NCBI GenBank assembly: GCA_031421935.1
Contig: JANOPQ010000262.1
Span: 12,894 to 76,893, forward strand
Source: JAJTFW01 sp031421935
GTDB taxonomy: Bacteria; Bacteroidota; Bacteroidia; AKYH767-A; OLB10
Length of the DNA: 64,000 nucleotides
Direction: 5' to 3'
Position numbers and translations under genes: made by a program. A model generated the notes under the pieces. It worked only from the letters and a program-made list of their open reading frames with translations. It did no database searches and was not told where the DNA came from. Below, piece after piece: positions 38,840-48,500 of the stretch. Within the stretch, counting starts at the first letter, position 1; each line of letters starts with the position of its first letter.

Positions 38840-39931
38840 ATGATAACATCTGAATCTTTAATGATCTTGTTTTGCATTGGAGTAGCCATGTGTACCACAG
38901 CTATTTTAATTCCTTGTTGGATTAAAGTTTGTGCCAAATGGAATTTGTATGAACAAACGGATGATCGCAAACGTCATCGCAGTAATATTCCAACCATGGG
39001 TGGAATTTCCATCTTCGCTGGAATATTTATTAGTTCATTAATTTTTGTTCAAGATTCAAATGCATATAATTTTAATATTCTCTATGGTGCAATGTTCCTA
39101 CTGTTCTTAACTGGATTTTTCGATGATTTAATAGATTTATCCCCTTTAAAAAAAGTGGCATTTCAATTTATAGTTTCCATCCTAGTAATTGCAGCTGGAT
39201 TTAGAATTGAAAGCGCGTTCGGACTATTTTCGGTAGGTGAATTACCTATGATCATTTCTTATGGTGTAACAATTTTTTTCATTATTGCCATTACCAATGC
39301 ATTAAATCTAATTGATGGATTAGATGGTTTAGCTGGTAGTATTACATTGATAACAAGTTTGATTTTTGGAATTTTATTTTATCAAGTAGGTGATGTAGGT
39401 ATGACATTTTTAGCGATGTCAATTTGTGGTGCGGTCTTTGGATTTCTATTTTATAATTTCCATCCTGCAAAAATATTTATGGGAGATACTGGGTCCTTGG
39501 TATTGGGATTTCTTTTATCCATACAAGCCATTGCGCTCATGCAACATTATTCGCATGATGTGAATAGCATTCCTGAATTATCACCCACTGTGATTATTGC
39601 TGCCTTGTTTGTACCTGCTTATGATGTCTTGCGTGTATCGGTAATAAGAATGCTTACAGGCTATTCTCCTTTTCATCCCGATCGAAATCATGTACACCAT
39701 ATGATTCTTGGACAAGGTTTTGGGAAGCGCATGACTACCTTAATGATTACGGGATTCAATTTGTTGTATGTTGCTATTGCGGTGTTATTCCCTCAAATGG
39801 ATATCAATTTATTTTTAATTTTGGCAGTTTGCCTTGGAATGCTAACTATGAATACATTGAGTATGTCTTTCTTAGCCAATATTTATGGCCGATTAGGAGG
39901 AAGATTGTATCAGCAACCAGCAAAAGCTTAA
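38840..39931 (+). CDS. WecA/MraY-family undecaprenyl-phosphate glycosyl-1-phosphate transferase
   Basis: The 363-residue product has about ten or eleven membrane helices. It has the family motifs DDRKRHRSNIPTMGG, GFFDDLIDL, NALNLIDGLDGLAG, FMGDTGSLVLGF and the histidine motif HPDRNHVHHM. It transfers a sugar-1-phosphate (probably HexNAc-1-P) to undecaprenyl phosphate and so starts repeat-unit synthesis. Its place three bases after the PorP-OmpA gene ends the polysaccharide operon. The histidine-rich motif and lack of a dcw context favour a WecA-like role over MraY itself. Confidence 0.92.
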   Translation: MITSESLMILFCIGVAMCTTAILIPCWIKVCAKWNLYEQTDDRKRHRSNIPTMGGISIFAGIFISSLIFVQDSNAYNFNILYGAMFLLFLTGFFDDLIDLSPLKKVAFQFIVSILVIAAGFRIESAFGLFSVGELPMIISYGVTIFFIIAITNALNLIDGLDGLAGSITLITSLIFGILFYQVGDVGMTFLAMSICGAVFGFLFYNFHPAKIFMGDTGSLVLGFLLSIQAIALMQHYSHDVNSIPELSPTVIIAALFVPAYDVLRVSVIRMLTGYSPFHPDRNHVHHMILGQGFGKRMTTLMITGFNLLYVAIAVLFPQMDINLFLILAVCLGMLTMNTLSMSFLANIYGRLGGRLYQQPAKA

Positions 39932-39948
39932 ATATTTCCTAAAACGAT

Positions 39949-39956
39949 TACTTTTG
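39949..39956 (+). promoter_or_regulatory. -7 promoter box TACTTTTG for the M28 peptidase gene
   Basis: A perfect TAnnTTTG lies 39 bases before the ATG at 39996. An in-frame TTG at 39954 falls within the box and so cannot be a start on a transcript from this promoter. Confidence 0.5.
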
Positions 39957-39995
39957 CTTTTCGAATTTGGATACTATTCCAAATGGAAAAAATTG

Positions 39996-41366
39996 ATGCT
40001 AAAAAAATATCTTATTATCATTCTACTATTGGTAGTGGCGCAAAGCCATGCTCAACAGAGCGATTCTATCATGATTCGTAAAATTTATGACGAAGCATTA
40101 ACGAAAAGTAAATGTTATGATTGGCTTGACTTTTTAAGTAATCGAATTGGCGGACGATTAAGTGGTTCGATGCAAGCTGCACAAGCCGTGAATTATGTAC
40201 AGATGGAATTAACTAAACTAAATGTTGATGCGGTTACATTGCAAGAAGTGATGGTTCCTCATTGGGTACGAGGTCCTAAAGAACAAGCATGGATCAGTAG
40301 TAATACGCAGAAAACAATGGTTTCAATTTGTGCATTAGGTAGCAGCATTGCAACTCCCAAAGAAGGATTGATTGCAGAAGTTGTAGAAGTTTCCAATTGG
40401 GAGGAGATGGAAAAATTGGGGATTGAAGGGGTTAAAGGAAAAATTGTTTTTATGAATCATCCAATGAAACCAACTTACATCAATGCGTTTGAAGCGTACG
40501 GTGAAGCTTCTAAATATCGTTATAGTACTACTTCTAAAGCCGCAGCGTTAGGTGCTAAAGGAGTAGTAGTTCGTTCCATGACTATGGCTATGGATAATAA
40601 TCCACATGCGGGTGCAATGGGATATGATGAATTAATTGAAAAAATTCCTGCTTGTGCAATAAGTACATTAGGCGCTGAACGTTTAAGTGCCATCCTTAAG
40701 AAGGATAAGAAAGCTCAGTTTGGTTTTGTGATGTCTCCACAAACTTTACCAGACACTTTATCTCATAATGTGATTGGTGAAATTGTGGGAACGGAATTTC
40801 CAAAGGAAGTAATTTTGATTGGTGGACATTTAGATGCATGGGACTTGGGTGATGGCGCACATGACGATGGAGCAGGCGTTGTACAAGCCATGGAAGTTTT
40901 ACATATTTTGAAGTCTTTAAATGTGAAACCAAAACGCACCATTCGTTTTGTCGCTTTTATGAATGAAGAGAACGGCGGAAAAGGAGGCGAGAAATATGCT
41001 CAATCAGCGAAGAGTGATAAACGGAAAACAATTGCAGCCATTGAAAGCGATGCAGGTGGATTTTCTCCGCGCGGATTTTCTTTTAAAGGAGATTCCTTGA
41101 TGATCTTAAAAGCGATGTCGTGGAAAAAAATGTTTGAACCTTATTTATTATTCGATTGGAGAAAAGGATATGGTGGTGCGGATATTAATCACCTTAAGGA
41201 TCAAGGAACATTGCTCATCGGCTTTATGCCCGACTCACAACGTTATTTTGATTTGCATCATGCTGCAACCGATACGTTCGATAAAGTGAATAAGCGCGAA
41301 CTTGAGTTAGGTGCAGCAGCGATGGCTTCTTTAGCTTGGTTGCTTTCCGAGTATGGGGTGAAATAA
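39996..41366 (+). CDS. Secreted M28-family metallopeptidase (carboxypeptidase Q-like)
   Basis: From the ATG at 39996 the product is 456 residues with a clear signal peptide (YLIIILLLVVAQSHAQ). A PA-like insertion lies in the middle (about 110-250). The di-zinc site is visible as GGHLDAWDLGDGAHDDGAG, NEENGGKGG, ESDAGG and HHAATDTFD. It is a periplasmic aminopeptidase or dipeptidase. A longer TTG start at 39954 lies inside a -7 promoter box and is rejected. It stands alone after the polysaccharide operon. Confidence 0.9.
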   Translation: MLKKYLIIILLLVVAQSHAQQSDSIMIRKIYDEALTKSKCYDWLDFLSNRIGGRLSGSMQAAQAVNYVQMELTKLNVDAVTLQEVMVPHWVRGPKEQAWISSNTQKTMVSICALGSSIATPKEGLIAEVVEVSNWEEMEKLGIEGVKGKIVFMNHPMKPTYINAFEAYGEASKYRYSTTSKAAALGAKGVVVRSMTMAMDNNPHAGAMGYDELIEKIPACAISTLGAERLSAILKKDKKAQFGFVMSPQTLPDTLSHNVIGEIVGTEFPKEVILIGGHLDAWDLGDGAHDDGAGVVQAMEVLHILKSLNVKPKRTIRFVAFMNEENGGKGGEKYAQSAKSDKRKTIAAIESDAGGFSPRGFSFKGDSLMILKAMSWKKMFEPYLLFDWRKGYGGADINHLKDQGTLLIGFMPDSQRYFDLHHAATDTFDKVNKRELELGAAAMASLAWLLSEYGVK

Positions 41367-41442
41367 GAATTTATACGTATTATAAATGAATATAAATTCA
41401 ACAGCTTTTGAATGTTTAAAATCCAAAAGTGGTTCGTAAGAT

Positions 41443-42261
41443 TTAAACACGAGTATCCACCTCAAACGTATCCGCATCCAATAAAACCGGGAATTTTTTG
41501 CGGATATCCTGCAGGGATTTCCAGTTGAGTTCGATGGTTTGAAGTCCAGCTTTATTAGATTTCAAATTGCTGATGGGTTCGCCCAATGGATTATATAATC
41601 CGGAGTCGCCACAGTATTTTATTTTGTTTCCATCTTCCCCAACACGATTCACACCTGCTACGTAGCATTGGTTTTCGATGGCTCTTGCAATCAATAATTG
41701 TTGCCAAGCATAAGTACGCACTGCAGGCCAGTTAGCAACGTAAAGTAAAACATCATAATCGTATTTTGCTTTTGCACCTTTTCCTATAATTCTATTTTTG
41801 CTCCATACAGGGAAACGTAAATCGTAGCAAACCATCGGACAAAATCCCCAACCTTTGTATTCAATTACGATGCCTTCCGTACTTCCGGTATACGTTTTTT
41901 CTTCCTTCCCCATTCGGAAAAGATGTCTTTTGTCGTAGTGGTCATAATGTCCATCGGGTTCCATCCAAATAAAACGGTTGTAAAATTTTCCCTCTTCTTT
42001 GATCATGATGGATCCACAAATCGCTGCTTTTAATCCTTGAGCTGTTTCAAACATCCATTGCATCGCCGGACCTTCCATCTCTTCCGCTAATTTTTTTGCA
42101 TTCATGCTAAATCCTGTACTGAACATTTCGGGAAGAACAAGTAGATCACTCTCTCCCTTTTCCATTTTGGAAAGCTGCTTGTTTAATAATTTGAAATTAT
42201 CAATGGGTGATTCCCATTTTATATTCGGTTGTACTAGCGTTAAACTGAGGTTTTTTGGCAT
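41443..42261 (-). CDS. Carbon-nitrogen hydrolase, omega-amidase-like (YafV/Nit2 type)
   Basis: The 272-residue product has the nitrilase triad. The Glu is in LLVLPEMFSTGF, the Lys in YDKRHLFRMGKE, and the Cys in CPMVCYDLRFPVW. The family removes the amide of alpha-keto acids made by transamination with glutamine or methionine-salvage substrates. The methionine-aminotransferase-like gene lies just upstream on the same strand, a common pairing that supports this role. A TACATTCG box (42292-42299, minus) 30 bases before the ATG suggests its own promoter. Confidence 0.88.
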   Translation of the reverse strand: MPKNLSLTLVQPNIKWESPIDNFKLLNKQLSKMEKGESDLLVLPEMFSTGFSMNAKKLAEEMEGPAMQWMFETAQGLKAAICGSIMIKEEGKFYNRFIWMEPDGHYDHYDKRHLFRMGKEEKTYTGSTEGIVIEYKGWGFCPMVCYDLRFPVWSKNRIIGKGAKAKYDYDVLLYVANWPAVRTYAWQQLLIARAIENQCYVAGVNRVGEDGNKIKYCGDSGLYNPLGEPISNLKSNKAGLQTIELNWKSLQDIRKKFPVLLDADTFEVDTRV

Positions 42262-42618
42262 GGGATGTATAGATGTATATAAATGACTTTACGAATGTAC
42301 GAAATGTATAGAAACACTCTGAAATCTTTTAAATAATAGAATTATCTTTTATTGGTCACTTGTCCAATAGTTTTGCAAGTAGCACCTGTCCCGCAGAACT
42401 GCGGGATCCAATAATAAAGCTTCACGATTTGCATATATTAACTAACAACCACTAACATTTAATCGTGAAACCTCGCGCCTGCCTGCTTTGCTCCGCTGAA
42501 GCTACAGCAAAAGCGATGCTGCAAGCAGGACCAAAATCTAATCCCGATAGCTATCGGACTAACATCTAAAATCTAATAACTAACAACCAACATCATCTAA
42601 AAATTCGCAAAAGAATTT
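42262..42618. other. Intergenic region with several inverted repeats
   Basis: About 357 bases between the aminotransferase and amidase genes hold a cluster of palindromic units. These are TCCCGCAG-aa-CTGCGGGA at 42389-42406, arms TTCACGATT/AATCGTGAA at 42421-42429 and 42461-42469, and a GC-rich imperfect inverted repeat at about 42475-42532 with CCTGCCTGCT at one end. A 14-bp perfect palindrome CCGATAGCTATCGG lies at 42544-42557. The GC-rich units stand out from the AT-rich surroundings and resemble units near 55922 and 62661. Confidence 0.65.
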
Positions 42619-42624
42619 TTAGAT
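42595..42624 (-). terminator. Hairpin terminator at the end of the aminotransferase gene
   Basis: Perfect 12-bp arms ATCTAAAAATTC (42595-42606) and GAATTTTTAGAT (42613-42624) surround a six-base loop. The stem overlaps the stop codon of the aminotransferase. There is no long T-tract after the stem, so strength is uncertain. Confidence 0.5.
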
Positions 42625-43776
42625 ACTCAACAATCGTTCTGCTGCTTTCTCCAGCTGGTCATTTTCTTTCGCGAAACAAAAACGCAATAAATGATAATCA
42701 TGAGGCACCGAATAAAATACAGATACGGGAATAGACGCCACTCCAATTTCCTTTGTTAATCGAATAGCATACTCTGTATCCTTTTCTTTGCTGATGGATG
42801 AATAGTCGAGCAATTGAAAGTACGACCCTAAACAAGGTAATATTTTAAATTTGCTACCTTTCATTAATTTCTGAAAGTAATCTCTTTTCTCTTGGTAAAA
42901 TTCGCCGAGTCCCATATAATTTTCTTTGTTCAACATGTAGGCAGTAAGTGCATGTTGTAAAGCCGTGTTAACCGAGAATACAGTGAACTGATGTACTTTT
43001 CTAAATTCTTTCATGAGATGGGCTGGTCCTAAACAATAACCCACCTTCCATCCGGTAGCATGAAAAGTTTTTCCAAAAGAAAAAACAATCATACTCCGCG
43101 ATGCTAATTTCGGATAGCGCGATACACTTTGATGTTCGTATCCATCAAAGATGATATGCTCATATACTTCATCACTTAAAATAATGATATCCGTACCGTC
43201 TGTAATTTTTTCAAGTTGTAGCATATCCTTCGCCGTTAGTATGGTCCCGGTAGGATTTTGCGGTGTGTTGATGATGATCATCCTCGTTTTTTGAGTGATG
43301 AGTTTTTTAATTTCTTCCCAAGGAATAAAATAGTTCGGTGGCTGAAGTGGAATGTGTACTGGAATTCCTCCAGCAAGGAGTATTGCTGGAACATAGCTGT
43401 CGTAAGAAGGTTCCAATACAATAACTTCATCGCCTTCATGAATGAATGCACTAATAGCAGTATAAAGCGCTTGTGTTCCACCCGCCGTAATGGTGATTTC
43501 GGCCTCGGGGTCGTATACGCAAGAATATAAATCTTCCATTTTTTCAGCAATGCATTCACGCAAAGTGAAAATGCCTGGCATGGGTGCATATTGATTGTGC
43601 CCAGCTTTTAGTGCATCATGATATAATGAAATGAGTTTTTCGGAAACTGGAAATCCTGGAAAACCTTGGCTTAAATTAATAGCACCAACCTCGTTGGCAA
43701 GCCCCGACATAATACTAAATATGGTAGTCCCCGCTTTGGGAAGTTTGCTGCGTATGTTTCCTTTGAATTCTGGCAT
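42619..43776 (-). CDS. PLP-dependent aminotransferase class I/II, methionine aminotransferase-like
   Basis: The 385-residue product shows the fold-type I motifs: GGTQALY for phosphate binding, NTPQNPTGT, ILSDEVYEHI with the PLP-contacting Asp and Tyr, and SFGKTFHATGWKVGY with the Schiff-base lysine. The start SKLPKAGTTIFSIMSGLA and the SQGFPGFPV segment are typical of the YbdL/kynurenine-oxoglutarate group that acts on methionine. The omega-amidase-like gene downstream fits the glutamine-transaminase/omega-amidase route. A TAAATTCG box seven bases before the ATG may be its promoter. Confidence 0.88.
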   Translation of the reverse strand: MPEFKGNIRSKLPKAGTTIFSIMSGLANEVGAINLSQGFPGFPVSEKLISLYHDALKAGHNQYAPMPGIFTLRECIAEKMEDLYSCVYDPEAEITITAGGTQALYTAISAFIHEGDEVIVLEPSYDSYVPAILLAGGIPVHIPLQPPNYFIPWEEIKKLITQKTRMIIINTPQNPTGTILTAKDMLQLEKITDGTDIIILSDEVYEHIIFDGYEHQSVSRYPKLASRSMIVFSFGKTFHATGWKVGYCLGPAHLMKEFRKVHQFTVFSVNTALQHALTAYMLNKENYMGLGEFYQEKRDYFQKLMKGSKFKILPCLGSYFQLLDYSSISKEKDTEYAIRLTKEIGVASIPVSVFYSVPHDYHLLRFCFAKENDQLEKAAERLLSI

Positions 43777-43783
43777 ATACTCA

Positions 43784-43791
43784 CGAATTTA
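43784..43791 (-). promoter_or_regulatory. Candidate -7 box TAAATTCG for the aminotransferase gene
   Basis: TAnnTTCG variant on the minus strand, seven bases upstream of the ATG at 43776. It belongs to the same variant class as the boxes of gpsA, the amidase gene and the histidine kinase gene. Confidence 0.4.
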
Positions 43792-43815
43792 CATATTATT
43801 TGAATTCCTAAGTCT

Positions 43816-43823
43816 TATCTTTG
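43816..43823 (+). promoter_or_regulatory. -7 promoter box TATCTTTG for the fructosamine kinase-like gene
   Basis: A perfect TAnnTTTG lies 29 bases upstream of the ATG at 43853. No TTG at the usual -33 spacing was found. Confidence 0.5.
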
Positions 43824-43852
43824 GATGAAATTGATCTTCACACGATAAAGTT

Positions 43853-44731
43853 ATGATGAACCCGTCTGATGCATTCCGTTTGGCTTGGGAATCGCTCTTT
43901 TTCGAATGCCCAAATGTTTACTCCGTTTTGCCATTATCCGGAGGTAGTATCAATCAAGTTTTTAAAGTGGAAAGCAGTGATGGGCTATTTGTGATGAAGT
44001 TGAATTCATCTGCATCATATCCTAAAATGTTTTCTGTAGAGACAAATGGATTAGCGATGTTGAAAGAAACAAAAACAATCTCTTGCGCTGAAGTTATTGG
44101 AGTTTGTGAATTGGAATCGCATCAAGTTTTAATTCTTGAGTACATCCCACCAGCAGAAAAGAAAAATAAATTCTTTGAAAATTTTGGCGTTCGTTTAGCA
44201 CATCTTCATCAACATTCTGCTCCGTATTTTGGGCTGGATCATGATAATTATATTGGTCGACTTCCTCAGAAAAATAATAAAGAAAATTCTGTAACCGATT
44301 TTTTTATCAATCAACGTTTGCTTCCTCAACTGGATTTAGCAATGGCTCATCAAACGATCACCACGGAATTGAGAAATAAATTCGACGCTCTTTTTTTGAA
44401 GATGGATTCCCTGTTGCCGAATGAACCTCCGTCATTAATTCATGGCGATTTATGGAATGGAAATTTTGTGGTTGGAGAGGAGGGCAATGTTGTTTTAATA
44501 GATCCTGCCATTTCTTATTTTTCTCGTGAAGCAGATCTGGCTATGTCAAAACTTTTTGGTGGATTTGATGAAATATTTTATTCTACTTACCATCACACAT
44601 TTCCTCTGCAACCCCAATGGGAAAAAAGAATTCCACTGTGGAATTTATATCCAATGTTGGTTCATATTAATCTATTCGGTGGAACATATCTGAATGACGT
44701 GAAAGCAAGCCTAAAGCATTTTGTGGTCTAA
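43853..44731 (+). CDS. Fructosamine kinase family protein
   Basis: The 292-residue product matches the fructosamine-3-kinase/APH fold: GGSINQVFKV near residue 30, the ATP-site lysine in FVMKLN, the catalytic LIHGDLWNGNFV near 200 and the magnesium-binding VLIDPAISY. The family phosphorylates glycated amines, starting protein deglycation in the cytoplasm. The length is normal. The gene stands alone; a 161-bp inverted-repeat element begins at the base after its stop codon. Confidence 0.9.
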   Translation: MMNPSDAFRLAWESLFFECPNVYSVLPLSGGSINQVFKVESSDGLFVMKLNSSASYPKMFSVETNGLAMLKETKTISCAEVIGVCELESHQVLILEYIPPAEKKNKFFENFGVRLAHLHQHSAPYFGLDHDNYIGRLPQKNNKENSVTDFFINQRLLPQLDLAMAHQTITTELRNKFDALFLKMDSLLPNEPPSLIHGDLWNGNFVVGEEGNVVLIDPAISYFSREADLAMSKLFGGFDEIFYSTYHHTFPLQPQWEKRIPLWNLYPMLVHINLFGGTYLNDVKASLKHFVV

Positions 44732-44892
44732 TACCAAATCCAATTATATTTTAGTCCGATCTGCTAGTCCTTTTTCACCAATACTTCTTAAAAAAATAGT
44801 TCCGTAGGCTATGGCTATGCAACGATTTTTTTAAATCGTCTCGGTAAAAAAATACGTTGCAGCTTTGAACTAAAATATAAATGGAATTGGTA
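44732..44892. mobile_element. MITE-like element with 24-bp imperfect terminal inverted repeats
   Basis: The left end TACCAAATCCAATTATATTT (44732 on, arm to 44755) and the right end (44869-44892) are inverted copies with about three mismatches in 24 bp. Between them lie about 113 bases with no ORF, including a small hairpin ACGATTT/AAATCGT at 44822-44839. Short TA-rich flanks (TAA/TAAT) could be target duplications. The element sits directly behind the fructosamine-kinase-like stop. The structure fits a miniature inverted-repeat transposable element; the alternative is a large transcription-termination hairpin. Confidence 0.6.
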
Positions 44893-45069
44893 TAATATTA
44901 ATGGGATAAATTCGATTCCATTGTTTGCAAGTCAACGTAGTCTGGTTGGATTTGGTTGATAGATAATTGCTCCGCAAGTAGCTAAAAGCTAGAAGCTAGC
45001 AGCTAATCAATCCTTTAGGATTATTATAAATAGTTGTATCAACAACAATTGTATTTGTATCTTTGCAAA
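44893..45069. other. Intergenic remainder before the MarR gene
   Basis: It includes a short direct/inverted repeat patch GCTAAAAGCTAGAAGCTAGC at about 44981-45000 built on the unit AGCTA, then an AT-rich stretch ending in the MarR promoter. No ORF or RNA was recognised. Confidence 0.4.
45034..45065 (+). promoter_or_regulatory. Promoter with -33 TTG and -7 TATCTTTG for the MarR gene
   Basis: A perfect TAnnTTTG lies at 45058-45065. A TTG at 45034-45036 is 21 bases upstream, within the spacing known for Bacteroidota promoters. The box ends four bases before the ATG at 45070, so the mRNA is probably leaderless or nearly so. The in-frame TTG at 45034 is therefore part of the promoter and not the start. 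Confidence 0.65.
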
Positions 45070-45522
45070 ATGGGAAGAATAGAAGATGAAATTTTGCAGT
45101 CAAAATTTGAAGACGAGTATCAAAAAGTAGTAGTGAATGTACTTTTTACCGCTAGCTGGCTCGATGTAAAGAATATCCAGCGCTTAAAGCCTTTCGGAAT
45201 TTCACCACAGCAGTTTAATGTCCTTCGAATTTTACGTGGATCTTTTCCAAATGCACTTCGTTTAGGTGATATATCTAATAGAATGATTGATAAAAATTCG
45301 AACGCTACCCGGTTGGTTGAAAAATTGCGTCAAAAAAATTTGGTGAAACGCGAGGTTTGTGAACACAGTCGCCGACAAGTTGATATCTGGATTACACAAG
45401 AAGGATTATCGATCCTTGAGCGTATTGATGTAAGTATGAAAGTTTGGAAGAATGAATTTAAAGATGTTTCAGAAGCGGAATTAAAGCAACTCAATTTGCT
45501 TTTGGATAAGTTAAGAGATTGA
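45070..45522 (+). CDS. MarR-family transcriptional regulator
   Basis: From the ATG at 45070 the product is 150 residues, the usual MarR length. The winged helix-turn-helix spans about 35-115: GISPQQFNVLRIL, LRLGDISNRMI, NATRLVEKLRQKNLVKRE and a wing RRQVDIWIT. It binds DNA as a dimer and usually responds to small aromatic ligands or oxidants. Its targets cannot be told; the neighbouring genes are convergent or separated. The promoter box four bases upstream supports this start. Confidence 0.92.
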   Translation: MGRIEDEILQSKFEDEYQKVVVNVLFTASWLDVKNIQRLKPFGISPQQFNVLRILRGSFPNALRLGDISNRMIDKNSNATRLVEKLRQKNLVKREVCEHSRRQVDIWITQEGLSILERIDVSMKVWKNEFKDVSEAELKQLNLLLDKLRD

Positions 45523-45545
45523 CGCTATCCCATCAACATAATAAA

Positions 45546-48500
45546 TTATTTTTTACCAAGTTGTAATTTAAGGTAAAAGGAAGTCCCTACATTTTGTTTC
45601 GTTTCAAACCAAACTTGTCCGCCCATCCCCACAACCATTTCTTTTACCATCGCTAGGCCCAGTCCCGCGCCACTCGATTTTGTAGTGAAGTTAGGAACAA
45701 ATATTTTGTTCAATCGGTCTTGGGGTATACCCATGCCGTTATCTTGAACACAAATGATCACTGCATCTGTTTCTTGCTGTAATGAAATAATTATTTTCCC
45801 TTCTCTGTCGTAGGGAATGGATTGAATCGCGTTTTTAATGAGGTTTCCAAAAATGCGAATGAGTTGATCTTTATCAGCAAGTACTTCTAATGTTTCTGAT
45901 GAAGTTTCAAAAACAATTTTAGCATGTTCATCTTCATTGTACAAATCGCAACTATGATTGATTACACTTATTAATTCCACAATGGTATATTCGGGCTTTG
46001 GCAACTTTGCGAAATGACTAAACTCAGTAGCGATGTTTGATAAAGTATCGATCTGTTCAATCATGGTAACACTAATCTTTCTTACCAATTCATCTTTGTT
46101 TGGGTGGTTGTCATCAATAGCGCGCATCAAATGTTGAACACCTAATTTCATAGGAGTAAGCGGATTTTTAATTTCATGCGCGACTTGTTTCGCCATTTCT
46201 CTCCATGCACTTTCTCTTTCCGATTTAGCAAGTAATTGAGCACTTTTTTGAATTTGCTCCAACATTCGATTGTATTCATCAATTAATGCACCAATTTCAT
46301 CTTTCGTTTTCCAGATAATGGGTTCACTTACGGTACCTAATTTTGTTTTGCTTAAGCTCTCTTGAATAATTCGTAACGGCTGTGTAATCCGATTGGAAAT
46401 AAAGAATGCAATCAAAATGGAAAGGCTAAATAAGAGCACGTATAAATTAATTAACGCCACTAAGAATCCTGAAATGTCTCTTTTTAATTCAGTATCTCGA
46501 TCAAAATAAGGAATGCTTATGAATCCAATTTGTTTGCTATTTATATTACTCACCTGCTCATAAGCTGCGGTGTATTTTAAATTGCTTATGTTTTCACTCT
46601 GTATAAACAACGCTTTTTGATTGGTTGTTAAACTAATTAAGGCAGTGCGATTCATTAGAGGCGCCATAATATTCTGATCGTAAATACTTCGTTGCGACGA
46701 ATAATACAAACGACCATCATTGCTATAAAAATTAAAATCTGTTTTAAGCGTGTTAGCCAATCGTGTGAAGAGATATTGCAAATCATCGTTCAACATGTTC
46801 CCCATTAATTCTCGATTGCCAATCTCACTTTCAACTAATACTCGAAGGTTATGTAATTTTTCACGAATACGATTTGTTTGCGCTTCCTCGTAGTTTTTTA
46901 CAATGTAGGTTACGGTAGCTGCTCCAATTAATAAAAGTGTTCCAGCAACTATCATGGTAATGGTTAACTGAATTCGACTGTTAAAATTGAATTGCAAATC
47001 AAATCCTTGTCGAAGAAATCGAATAGCAATACTTAAAACTAAAAAACTAAAACTAAAGAAAGTAAATAGATAAGAGAATAAAGTCACCCATACCCACAAT
47101 CCTTGAAGAGGTGAACTGATGATTATTAAATTTTTCCCGTATTTATAAAACAAATGTTGTTTTCCCTCAAAGGAAACAAAACGCATTCCATCTAAATTTC
47201 TGAAGTATTGCATGTAAGGAGCGTCTGTGAGATAATAATTATATTCACCAGACTGACTTACCAATTTCCCACTCTGATATCGAGCATAAGCATATTTGTT
47301 GATATCACGCGAGTTCCCTACTTTATTGCTAAGTAATAATTCAGGGAGTCCAATTTCTTCTTGCGTCGATCGAGCATTTAATTCAACAATTAATGTACCT
47401 ACAGGAGAGTCATTCCCTCCTGGATGAATGATTCCTATGTATTGTGCTCTTCCATTTTCATCGCGGAAATATGCAAAATGAGGGCTAGCAGTAGGCCTGC
47501 CTTCCGTTAAGTTGATTCGTTTAATTTTGTCGATGTTCCATGATGGATCACCAGCACGATTCAATGGTAAATCTTGTGCATTGAAGAATTTAAAGCTCGC
47601 TTCGTATCGTCCTAAGTATCCGTTAAAGTATTGCTTTGTGAGATGACGACTCAAATTTTCAAAGATCTCTGGTGAGTTAAATATCACCTGCGGAGGTAAG
47701 GTGAGCATTCGAATCAACTCGCGATCATTTCGAATCCTAGTTTCAATTTGTTGTAGTAAAAATTCTGCAACAATGTCTTGCTCATTCTCCAGTTTAGCAG
47801 CTAAGAGTTGTCGTTTTTCTTTTTCTCTTGTTTCGTTAAAAGAATAAATAATCTGTGCAGTATAAACCGAAAAGACTAGGATAACTAACACGGTTCTCGA
47901 AAAGGAAAATAAACGCATCTCCGTACTTCGAATGTATCCAATGAAAATAATTAAGATATTGGTCAATAGAAATGCACTAACACCATAATCGGTAAATAAA
48001 TTGTTATTCCTAAGTAATAATAGAGAGGCTAGAAATAAACCTTGCGATACCAGAAATAATATAGCCACCGAGGAAAGGGATAGCTTGGTTTTTCGAATGA
48101 TTAATACACTTCCATCACATAATAAATAAAAAGTACTTAATAAAATGCCAATCACAATCATTCCCACTCCTGTGAAAATAGTTAACTGGAAAATATTATT
48201 AATGTCAAATGAAATTTGTGAATTGATAATTAGTCCACTCAACAAGTAATTAATTAATACTGAAAAAATGAAAGTGAAAAAAAAGATCAAAACGATGAGC
48301 ATTTTACTTTTAAAATTGGATGCTACTTTCCTGCTTTGAATAAGCCAAGTGTAAGCGAAGATGAAAATATATGCAAGAGTCACCACCGTTAGCAAGAGAT
48401 CTCCTAAAGAATTAAAGAGAAAGCCACTTGCATAATACTTGGAACTAAATAATTCACTTTCAAAAATTTCTTTTGGCCACTGTGTCCATGACATCATGAT

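Noticed and set aside
38840..39931. mraY of peptidoglycan synthesis
   Set aside because: There are no mur or fts neighbours, and the position at the end of a polysaccharide operon favours a WecA-like enzyme.
39954..39995. Longer start (TTG) for the M28 peptidase
   Set aside because: It overlaps a perfect -7 box, and the extension would hide the signal peptide.
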